Of a stretch of 64,000 nt of DNA, positions 46,301 to 56,878 are shown in pieces. The translations under genes and the position numbers were made by a program. The stretch spans positions 18,984,684 to 19,048,683 of the forward strand of contig NC_056042.1 in assembly GCF_004379255.2 (NCBI RefSeq), in the 5' to 3' direction. The notes below the pieces were generated by a model. That model had not been told where the DNA came from and ran no database searches. It saw only the letters and a program-made list of their open reading frames with translations. Every line of letters begins with the position of its first letter. Position 1 is the first letter of the stretch. This DNA comes from Salvia splendens (lineage: Eukaryota > Streptophyta > Magnoliopsida > Lamiales > Lamiaceae).

Positions 46301-47343
46301 GTGTACAAGAAGGTTGAAAAGGGGAATGTAGTGTTCTTAGTTTTATATGTAGATGACATTCTTCTAATTGGAAACAATAAAAATATGTTGTCATCAGTAC
46401 GAACATGGTTGTCAAACCAGTTCGAGATGAAGGATATGGGAGACGCGGGACACATCCTCGGGATCAAGGTTCTTAGGAATCGAGAAAAGAAGATGTTGTG
46501 CTTATCTCAAGAACCTTACATCGAAACAGTACTTAGTCGCTTTAGCATGCAGGACGCCAAGAAAGGTTTCTTACCTTTTAGACATGGCATCCATCTATCT
46601 CAAGAGATGTGCCCCAAAACGCCGTCTGAGATACAAGTAATGAGAAGGATTCCATATGCTTCGGCAGTTGGAAGTCTCATGTATGCTATGCTTTGTACGA
46701 GCCTGATATTTGCTTTGCTGTTGGCATGGTGGCAAGATATCAGTCGAATCTGGGCCAAGGACATTGGACTGCCGTAAAGAACATACTCAAGTACATTAAA
46801 CGGACTAAGGACTATGCTCTAGTTTACAATGCAGTTGAGCTTTGTCCTTCGGGATATTATGACTCAGACTTTCAAGCTGATCAGGACTCGAGAAAATCTA
46901 CTTCAGGATATGTGTTCACCTTAGGAGGTGGAGCCGTAATTTGGAAGAGTGTGAAGCAGAAATGCATCGCGGACTCGACCATGGAAGCCGAGTATGTGGC
47001 CGCTTCGGAGGCTACAAAAGAGGCAGTATGGTTCAAGAACTTCCTTATGGATTTAGGTGTGGTTGCTAATCTGCCCAAGAGCATCACTGTTTATTGTGAC
47101 AATTCTGGTGCTGTGGCAAATTCGAAGGAACCAAGAGCTCATAAAGCGAGCAAACACATAGAGCGGAAGTATCATATCATAAGGGATATAGTGCAGAGAG
47201 GAGACATACAAGTGGTCAAGATTGCGTCAGAGAACAACCTGGCAGATCCTTTTACAAAGCCATTGGCGGTAAAATCGTTCGAGGGCCACGTTGAAGGGAT
47301 GGGAGTTCGACTCATTCAAGACCTCAACTCGCTTTCAGTATAA
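43387..47343 (+). pseudogene. Copia gag-pol polyprotein of element C, broken
   Basis: Family start codon at 43387. A 1-nt loss near 43426 and a TGA at 43554-43556 break the gag N-terminus. From 43590 the frame is open for 913 codons: gag core, intact CCHC knuckle (from 44127: CFKCGEKGHWKPDC), protease DTGA (from 44256), integrase HHCC (HLRLGHANERRIH...CESC) and D-D-E core, and RT up to about 46290. A 1-nt loss near 46286 and another near 46706 shift the frame inside RT. YVDD lies at 46346-46357. RNase H and ADPFTKPL end at the stop 47341-47343. Expected length is about 1310 residues. Confidence 0.94.
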
Positions 47344-47412
47344 GTGGGAGAAATTTGACGTATGCACATTGTTTTGTATACTCGAGAGCTGTTTTGAGTA
47401 TAAGTGGGAGAT

Positions 47413-48871
47413 TGTTAGGGTTTGTATACTGGAAATCACCTTTCGAGTGATTGAATACTGTAAAAGTCTAATAATTATTTTTCAATGAATGCAACAGATT
47501 ATTTTTGTCATAATGTTGTTATGTTTTACATTTAATGGATGTTTATTGCATATTTAAATGTATAAGCGAACATAACATAAGTCTAAGTCTTTGTTCTAGT
47601 AGACCGGTTGTGCGCTGCGCTCAATTTAAGGTACGCGGTCAGTTCTGAACAAAGAAAAATAAGAATTTCACAACCCAGATAGACCTAGACTACCTATCGT
47701 GAAAGGTTGCAATGTCAGTCTGATTATTTCTAAGCCTTATTGAAATATGATAACGTTGGTGTGGTATAGCACTTAATGGATCTAACAGCAAGACGAGTCT
47801 TTATGCTATCTACTGAAAGACGAGGTCTTGATAATTAATTTCTTAATCAATGTACGTTAGCATTGAGCATACGATATTGTGTATCTAATACTTTGACTTA
47901 CCAAAGGTGTGGGTTTTTCGTCACCCAACGATCCAGGTATATTGGGTGGTGATCATTATCTAGCGGTGCTAGGATTGCTATTATGTTGAATCGTGCGCGA
48001 GGAGAGTCTCGTTTGATAACATCCACAAAAGGAGCTCGAAACAAGGTTTTATTATTCAGAACCTAACTAGTTGGAGTTTAATTACTCTATGAATAATAAA
48101 TAAGAGTTTCTTGCTAAGTTCACTCTTGGAGAATAAAATATGTTAATTAATTAAGTCCATAGCAGACATTAATTAATTAATGGATGTTTCTATCTTAAGC
48201 GCGGAAAATGAATTAAACAAATAATAGGAAACCCGGAATACTTGTAATTTCAGATTTGGAAAGGCAGTGCAATATTACTTCTGTAGTGGCTGCTTGTAAT
48301 ATTCCAATATAAGCTTATATTAATTTGTGGGTTCGATTTAATTAGTAAAAAACTAATTGGGCGAGGTCATGTCCAAATTCTTCCTTAGATCCCTGTCTGG
48401 GCCCAATATGTGACTTAATATAAATAGGAGAATAAAGGAGACAGAAAATATAATTATTATTGCTAGAATTTTCGTCCCCCTCTAGAAAGAGAGAGAATTC
48501 AAAAATTGTTCCCTCCGTGAGCTGAGTTCTGTCTTCATTATTCGAGTCCTAGTATTCTCGTGAGATTTTCCCACACAAATATCATTATACAGTCCGGGAC
48601 ACCAGTCAGAAGATCAGAGGTCGAGTAATGAAGATCTTCACGTGGAGACGGAGCAAGCCATCATCGATTCTTGATTGAATCAACGAGGTAAATTGGCTAA
48701 TTCCGTAGTGAGCATATTTTAGGGATTTTATATGCTAAAGCATGTTTTAATTCAAGTTTAGAGCATGATACATGTGATAATTACATGAATAGAATTTGTC
48801 TAAATAATCTGCTAAATAGATCAAATTTATGTGATCGGAATTCATGCACGCTTCCGCTGCCAACCCCTTCA
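47413..48871 (+). repeat. 3' LTR of copia element C
   Basis: 1459 bp, preceded by the purine tract AAGTGGGAGAT (47402-47412). It begins TGTTAGGG and ends CCAACCCCTTCA. Full length compared with the 5' copy. Confidence 0.94.
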
Positions 48872-49104
48872 GTAGAATCTCAACCCAAGCGTGGTAGCTA
48901 ACCAAACCCTTCCAGAATATCACCACACTTACCCAAACGCATCATCTCTGAAGGATTCGACCCTTACCTCCACTATACTAATCAGTAGAAGTGGGTTGAG
49001 GAATTTCTTTGATAGTCAGGTTCAGACTTAGCTAGGGTTTCTATCCTGATCAGTAGGATACACCCTTGCTTCACACGACACCTGCACACCTGCATGCTTC
49101 ATCA
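48872..49104 (+). repeat. 3' LTR of element B, second part
   Basis: Continues the LTR from 39385, with the first 5 bp duplicated as gtaga. Ends GCATGCTTCATCA and is followed by atggt, the target duplication of B. Confidence 0.93.
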
Positions 49105-49109
49105 ATGGT

Positions 49110-50565
49110 CCATACTGTTCTGGCTGGTTCTTGGGGAAATTATTCTGTAGGTTCCCTTGGAAGTATTGGTTTCCTCTTTGGTACTATGAGACATAACTCA
49201 CCATATGATTATTTGACTGTCTTCCCTGGCTGCTTGACTGAGGGCCTTGGTGTTGGTACCCCCAATTTCCTTCCAGTTGTTGGCTTGACCAATTGGGCTG
49301 TCTTCCATTTGAGGTCCATTTGACCAACCTGCCTGACTTCCCTGCATTCTGTTTCCTCCAGTGTTTGGTCTATCCTGGATCCGAGTAGGCCAGTTGGGCT
49401 GCCCTTCAGAAGGTTGCATCTGCTGTGTTGAGGGTTGAGGTAGTTGGCTTTGACTCGAATCACTCCACCTGAAATTCGGGTGGTCTCTCCATGGAGCGTC
49501 TCTCTGTTTACCCTAGATCCCGTTCCCATTCGCATTCCAGTGGTCGACGACATTCACTTGGGCTTGCGGCTCCACCTAAGGGGGAAACTCGCAGTAGTAA
49601 TAGTGATGCTCTTCTGGTGGTGGCGACGGCAGCACATACTGTTGTTCCTTCGGTGCAGACTGTGAAGGTGCTTTGGATTTTTCTACTGCCTCAAGCAGTT
49701 TCTTCTCCATCTGCTCAAATCGAGCCTCCAACTTTTTGTCACTACGCGCCTCGGCTGCGTGTACTACACCCCTTCTATACTGCCCTCGGGACGTATCATA
49801 CGAGCGCTTAGCCTCGATAAGCCTCTCCAGGATGTTCTTGGCTTGACTGAATGGGGTTTTTGAGAAATCCCCCTGAACTGCGAGGTTGAGGTCGTTCTTG
49901 CAGTCGACTGTCAGTCCACCATAGAAGATCGAGTAGATTTCCCGCTTCCCCAGCTTGTGGTTGGGGCATGCTTGAAGCAGCCCTTGGAATCTATCCCAGT
50001 ATTGACCGAGGGGCTCATCGTACTCTTGTCTGCCTTCTGTAATCTCCCGCTTGAGGGCACTAGGTTTTGACGTTAGAAAGAAGCGATCTAGGAACATCAT
50101 TCGGAACTCGGCTCATGTTTTGATGGACCATTCTGGTAGTCTCGACAGCCATACTCCAGCTTTTCCCTTCAAAACGAAGGGAATGGCCTTCAGCCTGTAA
50201 TCTTCAGACGTAGATCCAGCCGGTACAGGCTGGATATCACAGTATCGGACATTCCTTTGAGAGGCCGTAAAAATGAGATAAAACAGCCAGTACTCCCGAC
50301 TTGATCACGATGGTCCGCATCCCAGGAGTAACGGCAATGGCATGTGTGGGCTCCTTCTCTTCATGAGCGTGCAGAGAGCCAATTCCTGAGTCGTCAGCGA
50401 CGAGGGTCATCTCTGCTTCTGCTTGTTCAAGTAGTGGTGGTTTTGGTTGCGCGTTCTGCTCTCCTTCTTCTTCACGGGTCAGTTGATCAGCGGCTGCTAC
50501 TGCTGCTAGTGCTGCTCTGTAGCGAGTGGTAACGACGCCGGCTTCCTAGACTCTCCAATGCGCGT
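49110..50565 (-). pseudogene. Athila gag of element A, broken
   Basis: Read on the minus strand from about 50560: an N-terminal segment (AEMTLVADDSGIGSLHAHEE near 50400, comparable to IGSLNAHTEGEPP in B), then YRLKAIPFVLKGKAGVWLSR near 50200. A TGA near 50115 probably replaces a Trp codon (TGG to TGA). The gag core FLDRFFLTSKPSALKREITE and YDEPLGQYWDRFQGLLQACP follows (50090-49960), and from about 49560 a Gln/Asn/Gly-rich tail. Element B is inserted in this tail (49109/27800). Frame shifts near 50330 and 49560 are also evident. Confidence 0.78.
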
Positions 50566-50713
50566 TAGTTCCTATGTATAAAAAGGGATGATTCTAGTGT
50601 CCACCGCGTTGGTACCTTCACATCAACAGAAAAAAAAAACAAATTAGAAAAGAAAGAAACATAATTATATACACCTATGCGCTACACACAAACATAAAAT
50701 AACACCATGCTTT

Positions 50714-50729
50714 CCCGGCAACGGCGCCA
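50714..50729 (-). other. Primer-binding site of element A (tRNA-Asp)
   Basis: The minus strand reads TGGCGCCGTTGCCGGG, complementary to the plant tRNA-Asp 3' end, 3 nt from the LTR end at 50733. It fixes the orientation of element A. Confidence 0.92.
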
Positions 50730-50732
50730 TTT

Positions 50733-51765
50733 TGGTGGGTTGCGAAATGAGAGGTGCGAATGGATCAAGTTATATGGAAGATAATCGAACCGGTTGGATC
50801 AGTTAGCAAGTGTCGTTTCCACTTGATCAATGCAATCTCGCTCTCACTCGATTCCTACTAAAGTAATTTATATCTCTCAATTTTGCACTACTTTAACAGT
50901 AAAGCGGCAAGTTCGGGGTTTATCCCACAGAGAAACTGGTGTACCAAGTGTGTGAGTAGTGAACAGGGGGGTTGGCTGCTGCCACGCTTTAACTTTGGGA
51001 GTTTTTAATTACTGATTTTAACGTAGACAGAAAAGTAACTAACTACTTGCTCAAGGTAATTTTAACTACTGGGTCAAGTGCATTTCAGATAGGAATGAAA
51101 ATTTAACTACGTAAACAGTAAACACCATGATGAAAACGAAACAGCTTCGATTAAAACTAAACTCAGAACAGTACAGCGTGAAATTTAAACTAAGCTATCA
51201 CTTCAGAAAATACGAAAGGAAGTAAAACCGAGGAGATCCTCGGCGGGAAACATAAGAATACGCCGACAAATATCAAGTATTCTGCAGCGCTCCTTTGATC
51301 GCCCTTTCTAACTAAGCATTACTTTATCTAAGCTAAGCTATCTAGAGAACTGAACTAAACTAGAGAACTAAGCTAACGATCTCTAGCTGGATAACGATCT
51401 TGGCAGGGAATATTTGCTCATTCTGAGAGTGGGCGACTCATTGATTGCTACGTGCTTTCCTTCTAGAACGACGACGTTTTTCTGTAACAGATTCGTGACT
51501 CAGCTCCATCCTTGCGTCTCATATATCAGCACGTGTCCCCTTCTAGAACGTTGTCCTTGATAATAGAATGTTGCGCACCATCCAGCTCATAGCCTCGCAT
51601 GTCCTTCTTCTGGAAGCCTGTGGTCCCCTCCTTGCCTGCTTGGTTACTCCCCTTGATTAACTCTCCCAATTTCTTGTCTCTTTTCGCCTATTGTACTTGC
51701 TTGATTAGTTTGGCCTTGTTGCCTTGGTCAAGTAGCGTAACCGATGCATGAAATGAGCCTTATCA
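50733..51765 (-). repeat. 5' LTR of Athila element A
   Basis: 1033 bp, against 1170 bp for the 3' LTR. Two deletions are evident: one near 51375 removes about 80 bp including the TATA box, the other near 51732 removes about 60 bp. Target duplication agtct follows at 51766-51770. Confidence 0.92.
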
Positions 51766-52635
51766 AGTCTCGTTTGATAATGTCCTCAAGAGGGGCTTGA
51801 ACAAGGTTTTATTATTCGGAAATTGGCCAGTTGGAATTTAATTATTCCATGAATGATAAATAAGTGTTTCTTGCTAAGTCTACTCTTGGAATTAAAAGAT
51901 GTTAATTAATTAAGTCTATAGCAGACACTAATTAATTAATGGACATTTCTATCTTAAGCGCGAGAAAGAAACGACAAACAAAATGGAAGCCCGGATTACT
52001 TATAATTTCGGATTTGGATGGGCAGTGCAATATTACTTCTGTAGTGGCAGCTCGTAATATTCCAATATAAGTTTTTATTAAATTGTGGGTTCAATTTAAT
52101 TAGTAAAAAGAAAATTGGGGGATGTCATATCCAAAACCTTCCATAGATCCTTGACTGGGCCCAATATGTAACTATTATAAATAGGAGAATAAAGGAGACA
52201 TAATTATTATTAATTTCTCCACATAATTTCGTTCCTCTCCTCTCTACAATAGGAGACGAAAATTTCAGCTCCTCCTCCGTGAGGAATTTTTCTATCTTCT
52301 TTATTCGAGACCTAGTATTTTGATAAGTTCAGCCCACCCTGATATCGAGATACAGTTCGGGAACCAGTCAGAAGATCTGTGTTCTAGTATTGAAGATCAT
52401 CATGGAGAAGGCGCGAGCAATCGTCGATTCTTTGGATAATCAAATCGGTAACTCTAAACCGTAGAATTCATGTTCTAGGATTTACTTTTAAGCATGAATT
52501 ATTTGTGTTCTAGCATGCAATTATATGTTTAACATGTGAATTGATTAATCGCATAATCAATTAAATAGATCCTTATCTGATTTATTTTGTTTTGTACAAA
52601 GTCTTTCGCTGTGTAAGGCGCGCCAAACTCCAGCA
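51766..52635 (+). repeat. LTR of copia relic E, right part
   Basis: Continues the LTR cut at 18051. Family blocks are present: GTCTCGTTTGATAATGTCC, TTACTTCTGTAGTGGC, CTGGGCCCAATATG and a TATAAATAGGAG box near 52174. Ends ACTCCAGCA just before a primer-binding site. The joined LTR would be about 1.5 kb. Confidence 0.85.
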
Positions 52636-52637
52636 AT

Positions 52638-52649
52638 TGGTATCAGAGC
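52638..52649 (+). other. Primer-binding site after the E LTR (initiator tRNA-Met)
   Basis: TGGTATCAGAGC, a perfect match, 2 nt after the LTR end at 52635. Its presence means this LTR acts as a 5' LTR towards the right, although pol lies on its left. Confidence 0.9.
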
Positions 52650-52966
52650 AAATTATGTGGATTAATTTCATGTTATGTGAGTTGCTTGAATGCATAAGTC
52701 GTGAATCATCAACGACGAGAGCACGATCGGTAAGGACGTGCAGCAGTCGCTTGCGCTGGAGATGCACGTCGCGGAATGGGCTAGTCTCGACGTCGATAGG
52801 AAGATGCACGATCTGCCCAATTTGAACAAATTTAGGGAATCGGTAATCACTATTACGTGTATGCAGTGATACAAATCATCGCTAAAGAAGAAAAAGAAAT
52901 TGTCCAAATCCTCCGCCAAGGATTTCGAAAAGAAGAGCCCCGGCGGGAGGAAGAAGAGGAGGAGAA
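52650..52966 (+). other. Copia leader or gag fragment to the right of the E LTR
   Basis: About 320 bp of internal sequence, cut off by gypsy element F. In one frame the end reads as a Lys/Arg-rich stretch (about 52870-52965) resembling the basic part of a gag protein. I cannot assign it firmly; it does not obviously match the leaders of C and D. Confidence 0.4.
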
Positions 52967-53296
52967 TGTAATACCCGAAAATTTGTGGAATTTTATTCTT
53001 TTAATTAAGGATGAAATTTTTATGTTTTTGTGTTTAAAATATGGTGTGGAAAATATTATTTGTGTTTATTTGATTGTTGTGGATGTGGTATTTTCTACCT
53101 AGGCAAATTAAAATGGAATTAAGTAATTAAGCTATGAATAAAAACTCCTAATTAACAAATTAAATCCCTCCCTCCCCAATTCTCTCTTCTTTTTCGAAAA
53201 AAAAAAAACCTCCCCCATCACCCCATGATTCTCTCAACCGCCCCCACTCCCTCATAACCGATTTTCCTCCCCCTCTTTTCCATTCGTTCTCTCTTC

Positions 53297-53297
<1 letters not shown>

Positions 53298-53339
<42 letters not shown>

Positions 53340-53340
53340 C
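53298..53340 (+). repeat. CT microsatellite in the 5' LTR of F
   Basis: About 18 CT units. The 3' LTR copy (about 61733-61790) is longer, about 27 units, and is followed by a second short CT run. Confidence 0.85.
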
Positions 53341-54105
53341 TCATCTCTCTCGAAGTGTGCTCTCACGGTAAGCTCTCGCCCCTCTCTCTCTCGGTTTACC
53401 TTTCCCCATTCATCCCCTTCTCATCATCATCTTGGCTTCTCCAAGGTGTTACGCTCGTACGTTGTAAATCGGTGTAGGGAAAGCTTCGAATTTACGTTTG
53501 AACTATCCAGGAAAGGTAACCAAACCCTAACCCTTGTTTAATTCGAAAACTCATGCATATAGGACGTTTTGGATGGTTTAGATGCTGAATAGGGTTTGTG
53601 GCTATGTGATATGGTTGAGCATGTTTTTGGTAGTAACTGGCAGTGGGTTCCGACCCCTTTTTATCTAAGCAAACGATCTCCGTTGGGTACGAATTTTGAA
53701 CTGTATAAAGGTTAATGTGGCTTCTGTGTGGTGTGTAATTTTCAGCCTCTTTGGATGTCGTATGATTTTTTTATGATTTTTGCAAGTAGACTGCGGAGTT
53801 TCGCGAGTTGTATGTTTTTGGGAGATGTTTTCATGTGCTTTGGGTGTGTTTCTGAGTGTTGTGTTTTGTGAAGTATGTGGGTGTGTTTGGCCAAGAGAGG
53901 GCTCGGGAAAATCAGTGTTTGGTTCGAGGGTTTCGTGTGTGTTGGCCGAGAGTTGTAGGGTTCGGCCTAGGGCAGTGTTGTGGAGAGTTTTGAAGGGATG
54001 ATCCCAGGTGTCTGGGTGTGTTTTGGGACGGAGAATGTGTGGTGTGAGTGTTGTATAGGGTTTGAGAATCGGAAGTTGGAGGAAAGTGAGTGTGCACGGG
54101 ACGAG

Positions 54106-54345
54106 CCAGGCGGCCGAGGTGCCGAGCAGGCGGCCGAGGTGCCGAGCAGGCGGCCGAGATGCCGAGCCAGCGGCCGAGGGGCCGAGCAGGTGGCCGAGGT
54201 GCCGAGCCAGCGGCCGAGGGGCCGAGCAGGCGGCCGAGGGGCCGAGCCAGCGGCCGAGGTGCCGAGCAGGCGGCCGAGGTGCCGAGCCAGCGGCCGAGGT
54301 GCCGAACAGGTGGCCGAGGTGCCGAGCCAGCGGCCGAGACACCGA
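54106..54345 (+). repeat. 20-bp minisatellite in the 5' LTR of F
   Basis: Twelve units of a 20-mer, GCCGAGCAGGCGGCCGAGGT with variants (CAGG or CCAG, GGGG or GGTG), in exact 20-bp register. The 3' LTR has thirteen units at 62561-62820. All three frames are open and read Arg/Pro/Ala/Glu-rich repeats, which I regard as non-genic. Confidence 0.9.
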
Positions 54346-55536
54346 GCCATGTCGAGACGCCGATCCTTTTTCCGAGTTTTTCCGAACCTTTTTCGAGCCA
54401 AGTGAGCCGTTTGCACAGTAAGGGTATGCCAGGACTTGGAGTGCTGTGTTCGTGTGTCGTGTGCGCGTTTTGGGTACGTCGTTTGCGTGCGGGGTGTGTT
54501 TCGAACGTGTGACTTTGTGTGTTTGTCTTGTAACATGTTGTTAAGTGTATGTACGTGTAACGTGCTAGATGTTGAAGTCGTCCACGTAGGAATCATGCAT
54601 TGTCGTTTAAAGTCTCGTCTCTTCTGACTCTAATCATGATACAATTTATCTTTCAAAAGGGTGATCGTTTACGAGGAAAGTGTGGTTGAAGAAGGGAATT
54701 ATTTTAAAAGCTAAGCAATCGAGGTGGGCTTTTCTACCCTACTTTTACGTGGGTTGTTTTTAATACAGACTCTGTTCCGGAATTGTTTATGGAGGTGAAC
54801 TGTTTGTCTTGCCAAATGTTTTGATTTGAAACCTATCTGAAGTGGTTTACCACATATGTTTAATCGAATTCGGGTCTGTTGGGCTGCGAACCCTCAGGCT
54901 AGTGTACACGAGACTGGGTGCCATCTGAGAGCAAGTTGGCCGGTCTAGATGACCTGGGGTGTGGCCATGCCCCTTGTCACCGTTTGGATCAGATAGTGTA
55001 TGATTGAGGGAATAAGGGTGGCAATATCGGAAAATGACTGCGCAGTCGAATTTATGAAATATATTTTGGTGTACTTGGGTTATTTTCATTACACTCAAAA
55101 CCCCAATGTTACACTGTTATGGCTTGACAAACTATGATTTTGGCGTGTGTCCACTGAGTGCAATAAGTACTCAGCCCTGCATGTTGTTTTTCTTAATGTG
55201 CAGGTTGAGCGGCGATGGGGAGGACGGATGTTGAGCAGTTAAAGTCAAAATGCGTTTCACTTTGTTTTGGATAATGTCGTGTCGTCATACCCGGCATTAT
55301 CTGTCTCTTGATCTTTTTCCGCTGCTTGTAATCCGAAACAATGTTTTCATTTAAACTCTGGTTACTTAAACTTTTGAAATGTCGCTACAGTACCTTGTTT
55401 TAAAATGAATTTCCTTTTATTAAATGTCTTTGGGTCAAATATTCTTGTTTTTCCCCTTTCTTCCCCGCTTCTTTACTCCTCCCCTAGTCGCGGTCCACCG
55501 TACTTCCTATCCTTAGGAAATGCGGGCGTGACAGAG

Positions 55537-55548
55537 TGGTATCAGAGC
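55537..55548 (+). other. Primer-binding site of F (initiator tRNA-Met)
   Basis: TGGTATCAGAGC, 3 nt after the 5' LTR; perfect match. Confidence 0.93.
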
Positions 55549-56151
55549 CTAGGTTTTCTCTTTCTGCTCTGGACCCAAAAAAATTCTTTTTCTGACTGGA
55601 GTAAGTTTTCAAAAGTGTCATTGGCTCAACATCCGACTCATCGCACTCAACCTGAAATGAGGTAATGAAAATTTCGAAATTTTGGAAAGTATATGGAAGT
55701 GGAGGAAATTGTGATTTTGGTGTTGAAAATGATTTTTATGTAAAGTTTAAGTAAATGTTGAGACATGTGGAAGGGTACAAAGTGATGTGGAAAAGTTGGA
55801 AATTATTTGAGTTATGAACTGTTATGGTGTTATGAACTGTTGATGTATGATGAACTTATATGAAAGCATGTGGCTGATGTGTGATGATATGATGACGTGA
55901 ATGTTGATGTGAGCTTTTATGTGAGTATGTGTTGGCCTTTTGAATGTTTGAACTTAGACGTGATAGAATTTCACTAGTGCTTCTTGGACCTATGATAGAT
56001 AAGAGCTTTTGGCCTTTGAACACCAGCGGGTTTGGGTTAGAACAGCGATACGTGCATACACACTCTCTCTCTATCTCTCTCTCTTCTTCGGTTATGCACT
56101 CTGTTTTTATACGCGAGGCGGTTGTTTCTGTTTTTCTATAGATGGCGCGTA

Positions 56152-56667
56152 TGTTCCGAACCGCGACGGAGTGATCGCGATAGACTTAGGGCACAGAGGG
56201 TGCTCAGGGATTATAGGGTGTACCGGAAGAAGGATCACGTACCGTTGATCGAGTTCGTGGCACACTTCGACACCCTCTGGAGGGCAGCTCAGGAGTTCGG
56301 AGTGACAGAGCATGACGGCATTGAGAAGCTAATAGATTTGCTTCCCGATAGCTGGAAGGAGTGGGCCGAAAGAACGGCGAGGAGGTACACGTGGCATGAG
56401 CCCGCTACCGATGACATGGTGGGTGACATGGCTGGCTTTCGGAAAGCCGTGTATTGTGCACTGGTGGACTCTCGAGAGGAGCAGCCCCCACAGGAGGTGG
56501 AAGAGAGGGTCGTGTATCAGGACAAGTATGTGAGCATGTACGAGGGTGAACAAGGGTATGAAGATGATTATGAGGAGGCTCTGCCAGGGAACTCCGAGGA
56601 GGACGACGACGAAGACCCGGAGGAAGGGCCTATGGATGAGGATGATAGAGTCGTAGTCGAGAATTAG
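56152..56667 (+). CDS. Extra open reading frame in the leader of F
   Basis: An open frame of about 170 codons between primer-binding site and gag. It encodes a basic start (RRSDRDRLRAQRVLRDY), a middle with HVPLIEFVAHFDTLWRAAQE and LIDLLPDSWKEWAERTARRY, and a strongly acidic tail (NSEEDDDEDPEEGPMDEDD). The middle faintly resembles the second half of a retrotrans_gag domain (compare [19 protein letters not shown] in the gag of F itself). There is no ATG near the start: the ATGs at 56142 and 56151 are in another frame that stops within 11 codons. CTATAG directly before 56142 looks like a splice acceptor. It may be translated after splicing, reached by frame shift, or be a decayed ORF. Function unknown. 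Confidence 0.5.
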   Translation, partial: CSEPRRSDRDRLRAQRVLRDYRVYRKKDHVPLIEFVAHFDTLWRAAQEFGVTEHDGIEKLIDLLPDSWKEWAERTARRYTWHEPATDDMVGDMAGFRKAVYCALVDSREEQPPQEVEERVVYQDKYVSMYEGEQGYEDDYEEALPGNSEEDDDEDPEEGPMDEDDRVVVEN

Positions 56668-56878
56668 AATAGTTCGTTGTCTTTTCAGTTTTTGTTTTCA
56701 GTACGATCTACTCTTGGGAACAACGTTTGACCTCCTTTCTTTTAATGAGAATTTGGATTTTGATATATATATCCTATGTGTTGCATCTTATACCACATGA
56801 AGATTTTATAAGAAAATTTTGAGAAAGTGGTAATTTTGGATGAGAATTGTAGTAACACTTTTTGGATATTGAATCAGA

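Larger units (their letters stand above)
39386..48871 (+). mobile_element. Ty1/copia retrotransposon C (9.5 kb), nested in the 3' LTR of B
   Basis: Starts TGTTAGGG, ends CCAACCCCTTCA, with a perfect 5-bp duplication gtaga (39381-39385 and 48872-48876). Same family and order as D: LTR, initiator tRNA-Met primer-binding site, long leader, gag-pol, purine tract, LTR. It carries a solo LTR of another element in its leader (42366-43135). The coding region is broken in gag and RT, so it is non-autonomous now. Confidence 0.95.
27801..49104 (+). mobile_element. Athila-like Ty3/gypsy element B (plus strand), nested in A and split by C
   Basis: LTRs run TGATAAG...CTTCATCA, with target duplication atggt at 27796-27800 and 49105-49109, so it sits in gag of element A. 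Order: 5' LTR 27801-29297, tRNA-Asp-like primer-binding site, gag with Gln/Asn-rich tail, protease, truncated RT, ORF1 (33438-36313), non-coding hairpin region, polypurine tract, 3' LTR 38116-39385 continuing at 48872-49104 around copia element C. The LTR copies are about 97-98% alike by eye, younger than those of A. Confidence 0.93.
18052..51765 (-). mobile_element. Athila-like Ty3/gypsy element A (minus strand), host of nested elements B, C and G
   Basis: Bounded by TG...CA LTRs and the 5-bp duplication agtct (18047-18051 and 51766-51770). Read on the minus strand: 5' LTR 50733-51765, tRNA-Asp primer-binding site, gag (about 50560-49110), interruption by B (27801-49104), remainder of gag and protease (27795-26402), unrecognised segment, ORF1 (25504-20873, split by G), 3' non-coding hairpin region, polypurine tract, 3' LTR 18052-19221. 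RT, RNase H and integrase are missing. By eye the LTRs differ at about 5% of sites, more than those of B, in line with the nesting order. Confidence 0.92.
52967..55533 (+). repeat. 5' LTR of gypsy element F
   Basis: 2567 bp, TGTAATACCCG...GCGGGCGTGACA. It contains a CT microsatellite (about 53300-53335) and a GC-rich 20-bp minisatellite (about 54106-54345). Open frames inside it come from these repeats. Confidence 0.95.

Noticed and set aside
52857..53102. 81-codon Lys/Glu-rich frame
   Set aside because: Crosses the boundary between the copia fragment and the LTR of F, so it is not one gene.
53298..53340. CT tract as promoter element
   Set aside because: A simple length-variable microsatellite; no further evidence for function.
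53665..54627. Several long Arg/Pro/Ala-rich open frames on both strands in the LTR of F (also 62121-63070)
   Set aside because: They are translations of the 20-bp minisatellite, which is open in all frames because 20-bp units contain no stop; no start context or domain.
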